The translations under genes and the position numbers were made by a program. Below are positions 1 through 7,258 of a stretch of DNA of 36,769 bases, piece by piece. Each line of letters begins with the position of its first letter. Positions within the stretch are counted from its first letter, which is position 1. Under the pieces are notes generated by a model. That model was not told where the DNA came from. It saw nothing but the letters and a program-made list of their open reading frames with translations, and ran no database searches. Source of the DNA: JBFGCM01 sp041581135 (GTDB taxonomy: Bacteria; Actinomycetota; Acidimicrobiia; Spongiisociales; UBA5794); the NCBI GenBank assembly GCA_041581135.1, contig JBFGCM010000025.1, forward strand, positions 1 to 36,769. Reading direction: 5' to 3'.

Positions 1-792
1 GACGTTGCACGCCTCAGCTCCAAGTACATCGCCCACGTCGGCTTCGTGACCACGCCCAAATACTTCGATGACGTGATCCAGGAGTTCCTGAAGGTGGCCC
101 CCCAGGGCGTTGGTGCCATCCAGCGGGTGCTGTCGCTCGACGGTTACTCGTGGGAGTTGACCGAACGGGTCGAAGGCAGGCCCGAGATGCTCCGTTCGGC
201 GCAGGCGCTGGCGGAGTCCAACTGTGACATCGTCGTCCAAGTGGGTACCAACTGGGTCCACGCTGCCGGCACCTCGCACCGGGAGATCGAGCGCCAGATC
301 GCAGACATCACCGCCGACATCGGCGTGCCGTTCTTGATGGCGGGCCAGTGCATCGTGGACGCACTACGTCATCTCGGGGCGAAGCGCATCGCCGTTGCGA
401 ACAGCTACTACCGCGATGACTGGCGCGACGGCATCAATCGGTACCTCGCCGAAGCCGGCCTCGAGATCGTCGCCTCCGGGTCGATCATGGACCAGGGGAT
501 CGTGGCGTCGCTCGACGAGGCCTTGGCCATCGAATCCGCCACGCTGTGGAACTACCCGGATTCCATCGTCCGCGCCGCCATCGTCGACATGTACCACCGG
601 GCGCCCGACGTGGACGCCGTCGTCCAGACCGGTGCCGGATTTCGCACCATCGGCCTGCTCGCCGGCATCGAGCAGGAGATCGGCGTGCCGGTGGTGGCCT
701 CCGATGGTGCGACGTTCTGGGCAACGCTGCGCACGCTCGGCCTGGAGGCGGCGCCGGGGTTCGGGCGGCTGCTGGACGGCACCCGTGGTTGA
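1..792 (+). CDS. Asp/Glu racemase superfamily protein (arylmalonate decarboxylase/maleate isomerase-like), 5' truncated
   Basis: The reading frame is open from the first base, so the true start lies upstream; a GTG at 46 is internal to the fold. The 263 visible residues show the family layout: an N-terminal 'HVGF' strand, a central 'VQVGTNWVHAAG' loop in the place of the first active-site loop, 'LGAKRIAVANSYYRDDW', and a C-terminal 'VVQTGAGFRT' loop followed by 'GVPVVASDGATFWATLR'. Known members use one or two cysteines in these loops for proton transfer, isomerisation or decarboxylation. Here neither loop has a cysteine: the first resembles the GT loop of arylmalonate decarboxylase and the second has Gly where Cys is expected. 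The fold assignment is firm, the reaction is not. The 3' end overlaps the downstream sulfotransferase by 8 bp, suggesting translational coupling. Confidence 0.8.
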   Translation, partial: DVARLSSKYIAHVGFVTTPKYFDDVIQEFLKVAPQGVGAIQRVLSLDGYSWELTERVEGRPEMLRSAQALAESNCDIVVQVGTNWVHAAGTSHREIERQIADITADIGVPFLMAGQCIVDALRHLGAKRIAVANSYYRDDWRDGINRYLAEAGLEIVASGSIMDQGIVASLDEALAIESATLWNYPDSIVRAAIVDMYHRAPDVDAVVQTGAGFRTIGLLAGIEQEIGVPVVASDGATFWATLRTLGLEAAPGFGRLLDGTRG

Positions 793-1528
793 CGATCGGA
801 TCCTCGTCCTCTGGGCCACCCCCCGATCCACATCGACGGCTTTCGAGTGGATGATGCGGATGCGGGGCGACTACATCTGCTTGCATGAGCCGTTTGGCCC
901 GGCGTACTACCGCGGGCTCGATCGTCGCACGACGCGGCCCGACGAGAACCCCACGGAGCCCGACCGCACCTACGCCTCCACCTGGAAGGAGATCCTCGAT
1001 GTCCGAGCCGCGGGCCGGGTGTTCTCCAAGGACTTTCCCAACTACGTCATGCACATGGCGGACGGCGAGTTCCTCGACCAGTTCCAGCACACGTTTCTCG
1101 TGCGCGACCCCGCCAAGGTGCTGGCATCGATGTACCAGCACTGGCAGGAGTTCACGCTGGACGAGACATCGTTCGAGGCATCGCATCGAATGTTCGACCT
1201 CGTGGTCGACCGCTACGGCGAGGTGCCGCCGGTGATCGACAGCGACGATCTCCTCGACGACCCGGCCGGCGTGGTCGAGGCGTATTGCGAAGCGGTCGGC
1301 ATCGAATTCATTCCGGGTGCGCTCGAATGGGAGCCGGGTGAGCGCGTAGAGGTGCGCTGGTATGGCGGTACGTGGCACGACAGCCTCTCGACGAGCACCG
1401 GGCTGAAGCGACACCAGGCCAGCCATGCGGTGTCCATCGCCGACGATCCGTTCCTCCAGCGTATGTACGCGGCGTGCTTGCCCCACTACGAGGCGGTCGC
1501 ACGCCATCGCCTGACGCCGACGCCCTGA
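785..1528 (+). CDS. P-loop sulfotransferase family protein
   Basis: This 247-residue protein starts at a GTG overlapping the stop of the upstream gene by 8 bp; upstream extension in this frame is only a shadow. Residues 12-18 (TPRSTST) form the 5'-phosphosulfate-binding loop of PAPS-dependent sulfotransferases, and 'FLVRDPAKVLASMY' around residues 104-117 matches the 3'-phosphate-binding element with conserved Arg107 and Ser115. The family transfers sulfuryl groups from PAPS to hydroxyl or amine acceptors, usually in the cytoplasm. The acceptor cannot be read from the sequence. Coupling to the racemase-fold gene suggests both act on one small metabolite, which is inference. Some actinobacterial members of this family have no tested activity, so a non-sulfotransferase nucleotide-binding role is possible. 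Confidence 0.85.
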   Translation: MVDDRILVLWATPRSTSTAFEWMMRMRGDYICLHEPFGPAYYRGLDRRTTRPDENPTEPDRTYASTWKEILDVRAAGRVFSKDFPNYVMHMADGEFLDQFQHTFLVRDPAKVLASMYQHWQEFTLDETSFEASHRMFDLVVDRYGEVPPVIDSDDLLDDPAGVVEAYCEAVGIEFIPGALEWEPGERVEVRWYGGTWHDSLSTSTGLKRHQASHAVSIADDPFLQRMYAACLPHYEAVARHRLTPTP

Positions 1529-1620
1529 CAGCGCAGCGAGTCTGTCGTCCACCGGCATTCGCAGCCACAGGCTGCTGCTTCGGGCGTACGGTTCTAGGTG
1601 AGCCGTGGAAGGAGTTTGCG

Positions 1621-2685
1621 ATGGCGATCGGACGGCGCATTTCTCGCAGGACGATGTTGGGGGCGAGTGGCGTGGCCATCGCGGCCGGGCTCATCGGCCC
1701 CGGGGCGGTGACCGCACTGGCGGCGGAGGACGACGGCGATCCGGCGCCACTACCACCGACCGCATTCGGACCTCCCATCGACCCGGACAAGGGCTACCTG
1801 GTGGAGGAGATCGCCGCCGGGCTGTATTGGGTGACCGAGGGCACGTACATCGCCATGTTCCTGGAGACCGATTCCGGGGTGATCGTCGTCGACGCGCCCC
1901 CAACGCTGGCGGCGGCGTTGCCGGCCGCCATCGGCGAGGTGACCGCCAAGCCGGTGACTCACTTCATCTACAGCCACACTCACGGGGACCACGTCGGTGC
2001 CGCCGGCGTACTGTTCCCAGGCGCCACGTTCATCGGCCACGTGGACACGGCCGAGACGCTGGCCCGGCGCAACGACCCGGTCCGGCGTCCGGTGCCCACC
2101 CAGACGTTCACGGATCGGATGCGCCTCAACATCGGTGGGCAGCGCCTGCAGCTCCGGTACCCGGGTCCGAACCATGAGCGAGGCAACATCTTCATCTGGG
2201 CACCGGTGCAGAAGACGCTGATGTGGGTGGATGTGGTCTTCCCGGGCTGGGTTCCGTTCAAGGACCTGGCACTGGCCAAGGACGTACCTGGCTTCGTGGC
2301 CGGCCACGACGCCGCGCTGGCGTTGCCGTTCGAGACCTTCATCGGGGGTCATCTCACGCGGCTGGGAACCAGAGACGACGTCGAGATCGCCAAGGAGTAC
2401 GTCATGGACGTACGTGCTGCGGCCTTCGAGGCGCTCGCCACGGTCGACTTCTTCGCGGTGATCGGCGACATCGGCTTCCTCGATCCGGAGGACCCGTCAT
2501 TCCTCAATCAGTGGGAGCTGTTCGACGTCTACCTCGACCGAGTCGCCGCCGCCGCAGAGGCGATCGTGCTCGACAAGTGGCTCGGTGTGCTGGGTGCGGC
2601 CGACATCTTCACGTTCGGTCATTGCCTCGAGATGGTCGAGAGCATCCGCGTCGACGAGAACGCAGTGGCGGATTTCCTGCTGTAG
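1621..2685 (+). CDS. Tat-exported metallo-beta-lactamase-fold hydrolase
   Basis: The ATG at 1621 is chosen because it follows a good ribosome binding site (GGAAGGAG) and begins a Tat signal: 'SRRTML' at residues 8-13, a hydrophobic stretch and an Ala-rich cleavage region near residue 35. The mature part carries a complete MBL metal site: H119-x-H121-x-D123-H124 in 'SHTHGDH', H185, D204 and H244. The protein is 354 residues, with a long helical C-terminal region after the MBL core. Family members hydrolyse beta-lactams, lactones, thioesters or sulfate esters, and nothing visible fixes the substrate. Export folded through Tat fits a metalloenzyme loaded in the cytoplasm. A weak inverted repeat at 1588-1606 lies just upstream of the ribosome binding site. 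Confidence 0.88.
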   Translation: MAIGRRISRRTMLGASGVAIAAGLIGPGAVTALAAEDDGDPAPLPPTAFGPPIDPDKGYLVEEIAAGLYWVTEGTYIAMFLETDSGVIVVDAPPTLAAALPAAIGEVTAKPVTHFIYSHTHGDHVGAAGVLFPGATFIGHVDTAETLARRNDPVRRPVPTQTFTDRMRLNIGGQRLQLRYPGPNHERGNIFIWAPVQKTLMWVDVVFPGWVPFKDLALAKDVPGFVAGHDAALALPFETFIGGHLTRLGTRDDVEIAKEYVMDVRAAAFEALATVDFFAVIGDIGFLDPEDPSFLNQWELFDVYLDRVAAAAEAIVLDKWLGVLGAADIFTFGHCLEMVESIRVDENAVADFLL

Positions 2686-2835
2686 AGGCCGTTTGGCTCT
2701 GGACTGGTGACGGTCGCGAGGAGACGCTGAAACCGAGGGGACCACCGAGCCCCGCGTCCGCCGACCCGGTCCGGGCCTGGTCGTGGTCCACACTGCGGCC
2801 GGCCTGCGGGCGTTCTCGGATCGAGGAGGGACCGC

Positions 2836-3492
2836 ATGACCATCATCGCCGATCGCAAGAAGCTCGACAGACGAGGCAAGACCATCACGACCTACATCAT
2901 CTACGACGCTGCCGCCATGCTGCGTGACATGCGGGTGGGTGAAGTGCTGGAGTTGGTCACCGACAACTTCGACCCGATCCCTTCGGATGTCGCTGCCTGG
3001 TGCCGGGCCACCGGTATGAAACTCATCGGCATCCACACGGGGGACACCGAGCTCAGCTTCTTCATCGAGAAGCGAGAGCCCCGCTCGGTGGATCGCCGCA
3101 TGGCGTTCGTCATCTCCACGGATCGGCTCGAGGAGCTGCTGTCTCCGCTGGGATTCGCCCTGGCCGCCGCCCTGGAAGGCATCGAGGTGCACCTGTTCTT
3201 CCAGGGACCGGGTGTCCACGTGCTCGCCGAGGGTCACCGCCCCAAGCTGAAGGGCCTGGCACGGCCGTTCAGCCGATTCGCCGCCGCCTCGATGGCAAAG
3301 TCCGGTCACATCCTCCCCCGCGACAAGCTCGCGCAGCTCCATGCCCTCGGGGCGCACCTCTATGCGTGTGCCCCGTCCATGGAGCGATTCAAGGTGCGGC
3401 GGGAAGACCTGATCTACGGCGACATCTCGCTGGTCGAGTACCTGACGTTCGTGGCGGTGATGGCAGAGGCAGACATTCAGCTGTACAGCTGA
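2836..3492 (+). CDS. TusA-like/DsrE-family fusion protein
   Basis: The start ATG follows a strong GAGGAGGG site. The 218 residues divide into an N-terminal TusA-like domain (about 10-80, ending in the typical 'IPSDVAAWCRATG...FFIEKRE' pattern) and a C-terminal DsrE2-like domain (about 90-218) with 'LYACAPSMERFKVRREDLIYGDI', where the Cys matches the DsrE-family reactive cysteine. TusA and DsrE proteins pass persulfide sulfur between carriers for tRNA thiolation, sulfur oxidation or cofactor synthesis. The usual CPxP cysteine of TusA is absent: the aligned segment reads 'KTITTYIIYDAAAM'. The N-domain therefore probably acts as a scaffold or partner-binding module rather than as the primary sulfur carrier. 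A terminator follows directly, so the gene is likely monocistronic. Confidence 0.82.
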   Translation: MTIIADRKKLDRRGKTITTYIIYDAAAMLRDMRVGEVLELVTDNFDPIPSDVAAWCRATGMKLIGIHTGDTELSFFIEKREPRSVDRRMAFVISTDRLEELLSPLGFALAAALEGIEVHLFFQGPGVHVLAEGHRPKLKGLARPFSRFAAASMAKSGHILPRDKLAQLHALGAHLYACAPSMERFKVRREDLIYGDISLVEYLTFVAVMAEADIQLYS

Positions 3493-3504
3493 CTCACCGC
3501 GCAC

Positions 3505-3530
3505 ACCGGCCCCGGGAACCCGGGGCCGGT
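3505..3530 (+). terminator. Perfect 12-bp hairpin after the TusA-DsrE gene
   Basis: Two perfectly complementary 12-nt arms (ACCGGCCCCGGG and its complement) are separated by AA, 12 nt after the stop codon. There is only a weak T-containing tail (CTCGCTC), as is common in high-GC actinobacteria. It may serve both strands, since the ScyD pseudogene converges on it. Confidence 0.75.
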
Positions 3531-3553
3531 CTCGCTCGGATCTGTCGCTCCGA

Positions 3554-4190
3554 TCAGGGGACCTCGACCACCGAGGCCATCCCGGGATCGACGAGTTCTC
3601 CGTGACGTGCAGGTTGCCGTCACCGTCGAACGCCATCGCAGTGAGCATCGGAATGCCCGAGGCGATGGCCTCGCACTCCATGGTGTCGAGGTCACAGGCG
3701 TTGACCGTGCCACCGACTCCGCCGCCGAAAAACTCGACGGCAGCCCAGCTCAGTTCGTCCAGCTCGGCCACATAGAGGCGGCCGTCAGGCCCGAACACCA
3801 CGTCGATGATCGACGTGAAGCCTCCGTCGAAGACCTTGACGCAGTCGGATTCCCCGCATGCGGCCCAGTCGGCGCCGGGTGCCACTCGCCAGATGCTCGA
3901 CTCGTCGGCCGGTGCCGGGAAGCCACGCAGCTCGCCGACGTAGTAGCGGCCGTCCGGCCCTATGGCAACGCTCGTCGGCACGGACTGCGCCGGCCGGAAA
4001 GCCATCGGGGCGAAACCACGCTGCATCGCCCCCGGAAGATCTTCCAGTCCGAGATCTACATCCCTGAAGCGATCATCGATCACCGCATCCTCGTGCTGCT
4101 CGAGGTCGGCGCCGGCGGCATGGTGCTGCTGCACAAGAAGACCGAACATGGTTCGTTGGAGAACGACTCCGACGGCATTCGCTGAGCTTC
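3554..4190 (-). pseudogene. Decayed ScyD/ScyE-type beta-propeller gene
   Basis: On the minus strand, 4060 down to about 3580 reads as the C-terminal half of a ScyD/ScyE-family secreted propeller: 'SVPTSVAIGPDGRYYVGELRGFP', 'FTSIIDVVFGPDGRLYVAELD' and 'GIPMLTAMAFDGDGNLHVTENS'. The natural ending 'MASVVEVP' plus stop (stop at 3554-3556) lies in the next frame, so one base is missing near 3578. Upstream, between about 4085 and 4190, family-like pieces ('MFGLLVQ', 'AAGADL', 'VIDDRF') are still visible but no start or signal peptide is found, and the whole N-terminal half is missing. Two independent lesions make a pseudogene more likely than a single sequencing error. Confidence 0.72.
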
Positions 4191-4306
4191 GACCTCCGGT
4201 ACCAGCCGATCGGCGAGCCCACCGGTCGCGACGTGTTGCCCGGCTTGATCGCCAGAAGCGCTTTGGACCCGGATTCCGTCCACAGATCCGACGATCCACG
4301 GCAAGC

Positions 4307-4312
4307 TACCCT
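4307..4312 (+). promoter_or_regulatory. -10-like box (TACCCT) of the selenoprotein gene
   Basis: TACCCT ends 7 nt before the ATG at 4320 and no Shine-Dalgarno sequence is present. This matches the spacing of a leaderless transcript in actinobacteria, where transcription would begin at or next to the start codon. Similar boxes recur before seven other genes in the window. Confidence 0.5.
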
Positions 4313-4319
4313 GGCGTCC

Positions 4320-4565
4320 ATGGACATCAGCATCGAATACTGCGTCAAGTGAAACTACACCGGCCGTGCCGTGAGCATGGTTGAGCAGCTTCTGGCCGAG
4401 TTCGAGACCGAGATCGATCGGATCACTCTCATCACCGGCGGCGGCGGGGCGTTCGAGGTCAACGTGGACGGCAACCTCGTCTACTCGAAGCTCGAGACCG
4501 GTCGCCACGCCGAGTACGAAGACGTCGCGGCGCCCGTCCGTGACCTGGTCGGCGCCTCCAGCTGA
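4320..4565 (+). CDS. SelW/Rdx-family selenoprotein with in-frame TGA (Sec11)
   Basis: Read from ATG 4320 with the TGA at 4350-4352 as selenocysteine, the frame gives an 81-residue protein, normal for the family. Residues 5-17 read 'IEYCVKUNYTGRA', the SelW/Rdx CxxU(C) redox motif with C8 and U11 followed by the conserved 'NYTGRA' helix start. The 'GGGGAFEVNVDGNLVYSKLETGR' segment further on is the typical beta-hairpin and 'SK...GR' of the family. SelW-like proteins have a thioredoxin-like fold and are thought to act in thiol redox control. A hairpin 11 nt after the TGA fits a bacterial SECIS element. Automatic gene callers would start at the GTG at 4371 and lose the active site. No selA, selB, selD or selC lies in the window; the host must carry them for this reading to hold. 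Alternative: a pseudogene with a nonsense codon, unlikely because the TGA falls exactly on the redox position. Confidence 0.88.
4364..4380 (+). promoter_or_regulatory. Candidate bacterial SECIS hairpin
   Basis: CCGTGC at 4364-4369 pairs with GCATGG at 4375-4380 (six pairs, one G-U) around the 5-nt loop CGTGA. The stem begins 12 nt after the TGA, and the loop carries a GU, as in known bacterial SECIS hairpins that bind SelB just downstream of the UGA. It lies inside the coding sequence, as bacterial SECIS elements do. Confidence 0.65.
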
Positions 4566-4602
4566 TCGGCCTCGAAAGGGTCGCTGGCCGATTCGCACCA
4601 TC

Positions 4603-4608
4603 TAAGCT
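4603..4608 (+). promoter_or_regulatory. -10-like box (TAAGCT) before the small zinc-ribbon gene
   Basis: TAAGCT ends 9 nt before the ATG at 4618, with no Shine-Dalgarno sequence between. It belongs to the recurrent TAnnnT pattern seen before non-SD starts in this window, and could give a leaderless or nearly leaderless transcript. Confidence 0.4.
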
Positions 4609-4617
4609 CCCGCTCTC

Positions 4618-4812
4618 ATGAAGACCGGGACCAGCCAAGCGATCCTCACCACCGAGCTGTTCGCCGGCGACGGACCGTACCGTTCCGTTGCCGATGACTT
4701 CGTCGCGCAGCGATGCAGCGTGTGTGGCGGGGTGGCCGACGACGAGGTGCGCTTCTTTCGGGACGGCTACTACTGCTCGTCGTGCTGGTCGCACTTCGCT
4801 CCGGCGAGCTGA
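4618..4812 (+). CDS. Small zinc-ribbon protein (64 aa)
   Basis: The protein is 64 residues and starts at an ATG 52 nt after the selenoprotein stop. Its C-terminal half has two CxxC pairs, 'CSVCGG' and 'CSSCW', about 18 residues apart, the geometry of a small treble-clef or zinc-ribbon knuckle. I do not recognise the family. The N-terminal half is acidic, with no signal peptide or membrane segment, so it is probably cytoplasmic. Proximity to SelW hints at a thiol or metal theme but is weak evidence. The stop lies 2 bp from the stop of the convergent amidohydrolase gene, leaving no room for a separate terminator. Confidence 0.6.
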   Translation: MKTGTSQAILTTELFAGDGPYRSVADDFVAQRCSVCGGVADDEVRFFRDGYYCSSCWSHFAPAS

Positions 4813-4814
4813 GC

Positions 4815-6389
4815 TCAGCCGGTCCACACCGCCCAGTCCTCTGGGGGGACGATCTCTTCACCGCCGACCCAGGTGGCGGCGACCCGCAAGGTGCGCACCT
4901 CATCGGGAGTGGCCATCACCGGATCGTGGTCGAGCACCACGAAGTCGGCAGGCGACCCCACGACAAGCGGCTCCGGCTCGCCCATCGCACGTGCCGCACC
5001 GGTGGTGAACAGTGACAGCGCCTCGGCGGCGCTGAGGGCCTCGGCCGGGTAGATGCCCGCCCGATCGCGAGCCAGCGCGATCCCGGACAGCGGGTACGGC
5101 GGCTCCACCGGGCAGTCCGAGCCGCCGGCGAGCGGGACACCGGCATCGGCCAGACTGCGAAACGGGTAGGTCAACGGCAGGCGCTCGCCGCCGACCCTGC
5201 GCTCCAGCCACTCGGTCTCGGATCCCATGAATGCCGGCTGAACCGAGGCAGTCACTTCCAAGTCGCCCATGCGAGCGATGTCGGCCCGATCGATCACCGA
5301 GACGTGCTCGATGCGAAGCCGCCCGGCGTCGGCGCCCTCATCGAGCAAGGTCTGATACAGGTCGAGTACTGCGGCGATTGCTCGATCACCGATGGCGTGG
5401 GTGGCCACCCGGCCTCCCAGGTCGAGCGCGTGGCGGGCGAGTGCGCCATCGACCTTTGGGTCGAGTCGCAGAGTGCCCGTCGTCGGGGCGTCGTTGAACT
5501 CGGAGTGCATGGCTGCGGTGTGGCCTCCCAGGCTGCCGTCGGCGAACCGCTTGAGGCCGAGGAAACGGAGGCGGTCGCCTGCGCCGGTGAGTCGGGAGGC
5601 GGCGGCTTCCAGCGTGTCGTGGTCGTTGGCGATGACGAGCACGTTCACTCGGATCGGCAGCTCGGCAGCAACCTCGGCGAGCAGCTTGGTCTCGTCTCCC
5701 AGGGTGGCCCACAGCCCGTCGCCACATCCGACGATGGCGCCGATGGACGTGAGCCCCAGACCGGCGAGGCCCTGGAGTGCCGAGATCAGCAGCTGCGGCG
5801 TCACCGGAGCCGTGCGTTGCAGCTTGGTCGCCACGAGGTCGACCGCCGTTTCCCTCAGCACGCCGGTGGGTTCGCCCGCTTCGTCCCTGTCGATGCCGCC
5901 CCCCGTGGGGTCAGGAGTGGCGGGTGAGATGTTGGCCAAGGCCAGGGCTGCGCTGTTGGCGACCGCAACGTGCCCGCAATAACGGTGCAACAACGCCGGC
6001 CTGTCTCCGGTGGCGCTGTCGAGTTCTTCTCGAGTCGGGTAGCGCCCTTCGGCGAGGCCCTCGTCATCGAGCCGGATCGCCTCCAGCGGCTCGCCCGGTG
6101 ACAGGGCGGCGGCGCCGGCCCCCAACACCTCGATGAGCTCGGCGATGTCTCCAACAGGCTTCAAGGAGATGCCGGTGATCCCGGCGGTGTACCCGACCGG
6201 ATGGAAGTGGGCGTCGCGAAGGCCCGGCACGATCACCCGACCTGGAAACCGCTCCTCGCGGATGCCCGGTGCTCGCAGCTCTTCGACATCGCCGACGGCG
6301 GCCACCATGCCGTTGTCGACGAGCACGGCGTTGCCGGTCACTCCATCGGGAGTGCGCACGGCGTCGGCGCTCACCAGGAGGTCACTCAC
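4815..6389 (-). CDS. Amidohydrolase family protein (YtcJ-like)
   Basis: The protein is 524 residues from the GTG at 6389, chosen because it gives the classic GTGAGTGA overlap with the stop of the upstream inositol phosphatase gene; an extension upstream would only repeat out-of-frame sequence of that gene. It shows the YtcJ/amidohydrolase_3 layout: a small N-terminal beta domain, the metal-binding H61-x-H63 in 'DAHFHP', 'CGHVAVANSAAL', 'LKRFADGSLGGHTAAM', 'HAIGDRAI', 'RIEHVSV' and the catalytic Asp in 'GGSDCPVEP', followed by the C-terminal beta strands. The family hydrolyses cyclic amides, N-acyl groups or ring C-N bonds in the cytoplasm. The substrate is unknown. It is co-transcribed with the phosphatase gene. 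Confidence 0.88.
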   Translation of the reverse strand: MSDLLVSADAVRTPDGVTGNAVLVDNGMVAAVGDVEELRAPGIREERFPGRVIVPGLRDAHFHPVGYTAGITGISLKPVGDIAELIEVLGAGAAALSPGEPLEAIRLDDEGLAEGRYPTREELDSATGDRPALLHRYCGHVAVANSAALALANISPATPDPTGGGIDRDEAGEPTGVLRETAVDLVATKLQRTAPVTPQLLISALQGLAGLGLTSIGAIVGCGDGLWATLGDETKLLAEVAAELPIRVNVLVIANDHDTLEAAASRLTGAGDRLRFLGLKRFADGSLGGHTAAMHSEFNDAPTTGTLRLDPKVDGALARHALDLGGRVATHAIGDRAIAAVLDLYQTLLDEGADAGRLRIEHVSVIDRADIARMGDLEVTASVQPAFMGSETEWLERRVGGERLPLTYPFRSLADAGVPLAGGSDCPVEPPYPLSGIALARDRAGIYPAEALSAAEALSLFTTGAARAMGEPEPLVVGSPADFVVLDHDPVMATPDEVRTLRVAATWVGGEEIVPPEDWAVWTG

Positions 6390-7173
6390 GAAGGTGCTCC
6401 GGGATCGAGCGCTGGATGCGCCGGACGAGGGCATCATGCAGCAGGCCGTTGCTGGCTAGGAACAGCCGCGTGTCGATGGTCGGCGCCGCTCCGTACACGT
6501 CGGTGACGGTGCCCCCCGCCTCGGTGACGAGGAGTTGACCGGCGGCGGCATCCCATGGAGCCAGACCCATCTCCCAGTAGGCCTCGTACCGTCCCATTGC
6601 CACCCAGGCGAAGTCGAGCGCCGCCGATCCCATGCGGCGGATGCCGTTGACCACTTCGAGCACCGAGGCGAGGTTGGCCGCGTATTCGGTGGCGTAGTCC
6701 CCGTGGTCGTACGGGAAACCCATGGCCACCACGGCCTGAGCCGCTTCGGAGACGGTCGACACCGACGCCGGTGTTCCGTTGAGCGTCGTGCCCTTGCCCC
6801 GGACCGCAGCGAACAGCTCGTCGCGAAACGGGTCGTAGACGACTCCCACCAGCGGCCCGTCATCGTCGTGGAGCGCGATCGACACCGACACCTGGGGGAT
6901 GCCGTGCACGAAGTTCACCGTGCCGTCCAGCGGGTCGATGATCCAGCGTCTGCCGCTGCCGTCACCGGCCGAGGCTCCTTCCTCGGCGAGGAGGCCGTCC
7001 TCTGGCCGCGCCTCGGTGAGCACCGTGACGATGGCCTCCTCCGACTCCCGGTCGGCCCGGGTGACCGGATCGAACTGCCGTTTGAGATCGCTGCCGAGCC
7101 CGCGGCCGAAGTAGTGGGTCACGATGGCAGCCCCGGCGCGAGCGGCGGATATGGCGAGGTCGAGATCGTCCAC
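6382..7173 (-). CDS. Inositol monophosphatase family protein
   Basis: This 263-residue protein has the full Mg-dependent phosphatase signature of the family: 'LLAEEGAS' (Glu64/65), 'WIIDPLDGTVNFVHG' (Asp80 and Asp83) and 'APWDAAAGQLLVTEAGG'. Members remove phosphate from inositol-1-phosphate, histidinol phosphate, fructose-1,6-bisphosphate or PAP. Loop details do not distinguish these here, though the length fits IMPase or HisN. In actinobacteria these enzymes feed inositol into phosphatidylinositol and mycothiol. The start is a GTG preceded by a TAGCAT box 8 nt upstream and no Shine-Dalgarno. It is the first gene of a two-gene unit with the amidohydrolase and is transcribed divergently from the ArsR-type regulator. 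Confidence 0.87.
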   Translation of the reverse strand: MDDLDLAISAARAGAAIVTHYFGRGLGSDLKRQFDPVTRADRESEEAIVTVLTEARPEDGLLAEEGASAGDGSGRRWIIDPLDGTVNFVHGIPQVSVSIALHDDDGPLVGVVYDPFRDELFAAVRGKGTTLNGTPASVSTVSEAAQAVVAMGFPYDHGDYATEYAANLASVLEVVNGIRRMGSAALDFAWVAMGRYEAYWEMGLAPWDAAAGQLLVTEAGGTVTDVYGAAPTIDTRLFLASNGLLHDALVRRIQRSIPEHLRE

Positions 7174-7181
7174 GGCTGCCC

Positions 7182-7187
7182 ATGCTA
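7182..7187 (-). promoter_or_regulatory. -10-like box (TAGCAT) of the inositol phosphatase gene
   Basis: TAGCAT on the minus strand ends 8 nt before the GTG start at 7173. It fits a leaderless transcript and is divergent from the promoter at 7211-7239. Confidence 0.45.
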
Positions 7188-7210
7188 CGGACCCGGATCC
7201 TGTGACGCTC

Positions 7211-7239
7211 TTGACAAAGGACGATGATGCTCATATCAT
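7211..7239 (+). promoter_or_regulatory. Housekeeping-type promoter of the ArsR-family gene
   Basis: A perfect -35 hexamer TTGACA (7211-7216) is separated by 17 bp from TATCAT (7234-7239), five of six matches to the -10 consensus. The predicted transcription start near 7246 leaves only about 12 nt before the ATG at 7259. This is the best consensus promoter seen in the window. Confidence 0.75.
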
Positions 7240-7250
7240 TCGAAGTATAT
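7233..7250. promoter_or_regulatory. Palindromic operator over the -10 box
   Basis: An 18-bp imperfect palindrome (ATAT-CA-TTCGAA-GT-ATAT, 14 of 18 positions symmetric) covers the -10 element and the likely start point. ArsR-family repressors bind such AT-rich dyads at their own promoters, so autorepression by the downstream gene product is a reasonable inference. Confidence 0.6.
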
Positions 7251-7258
7251 CGAACAGG

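Noticed and set aside
1588..1606. Imperfect inverted repeat before the MBL gene (ACGGTTC / GAGCCGT)
   Set aside because: Only 7 bp with one wobble and no associated promoter signal; too weak to call an operator.
3607..4185. Plus-strand frame with protein-like stretch IYIPEAIIDHRILVLLEVGAGG
   Set aside because: It is antisense to the ScyD-type pseudogene, whose family motifs are on the minus strand. It has no ribosome binding site and its composition is otherwise random.
4371..4565. 64-residue CDS starting at GTG 4371
   Set aside because: It lacks the redox motif. The upstream codons in the same frame match SelW once the TGA is read as Sec.
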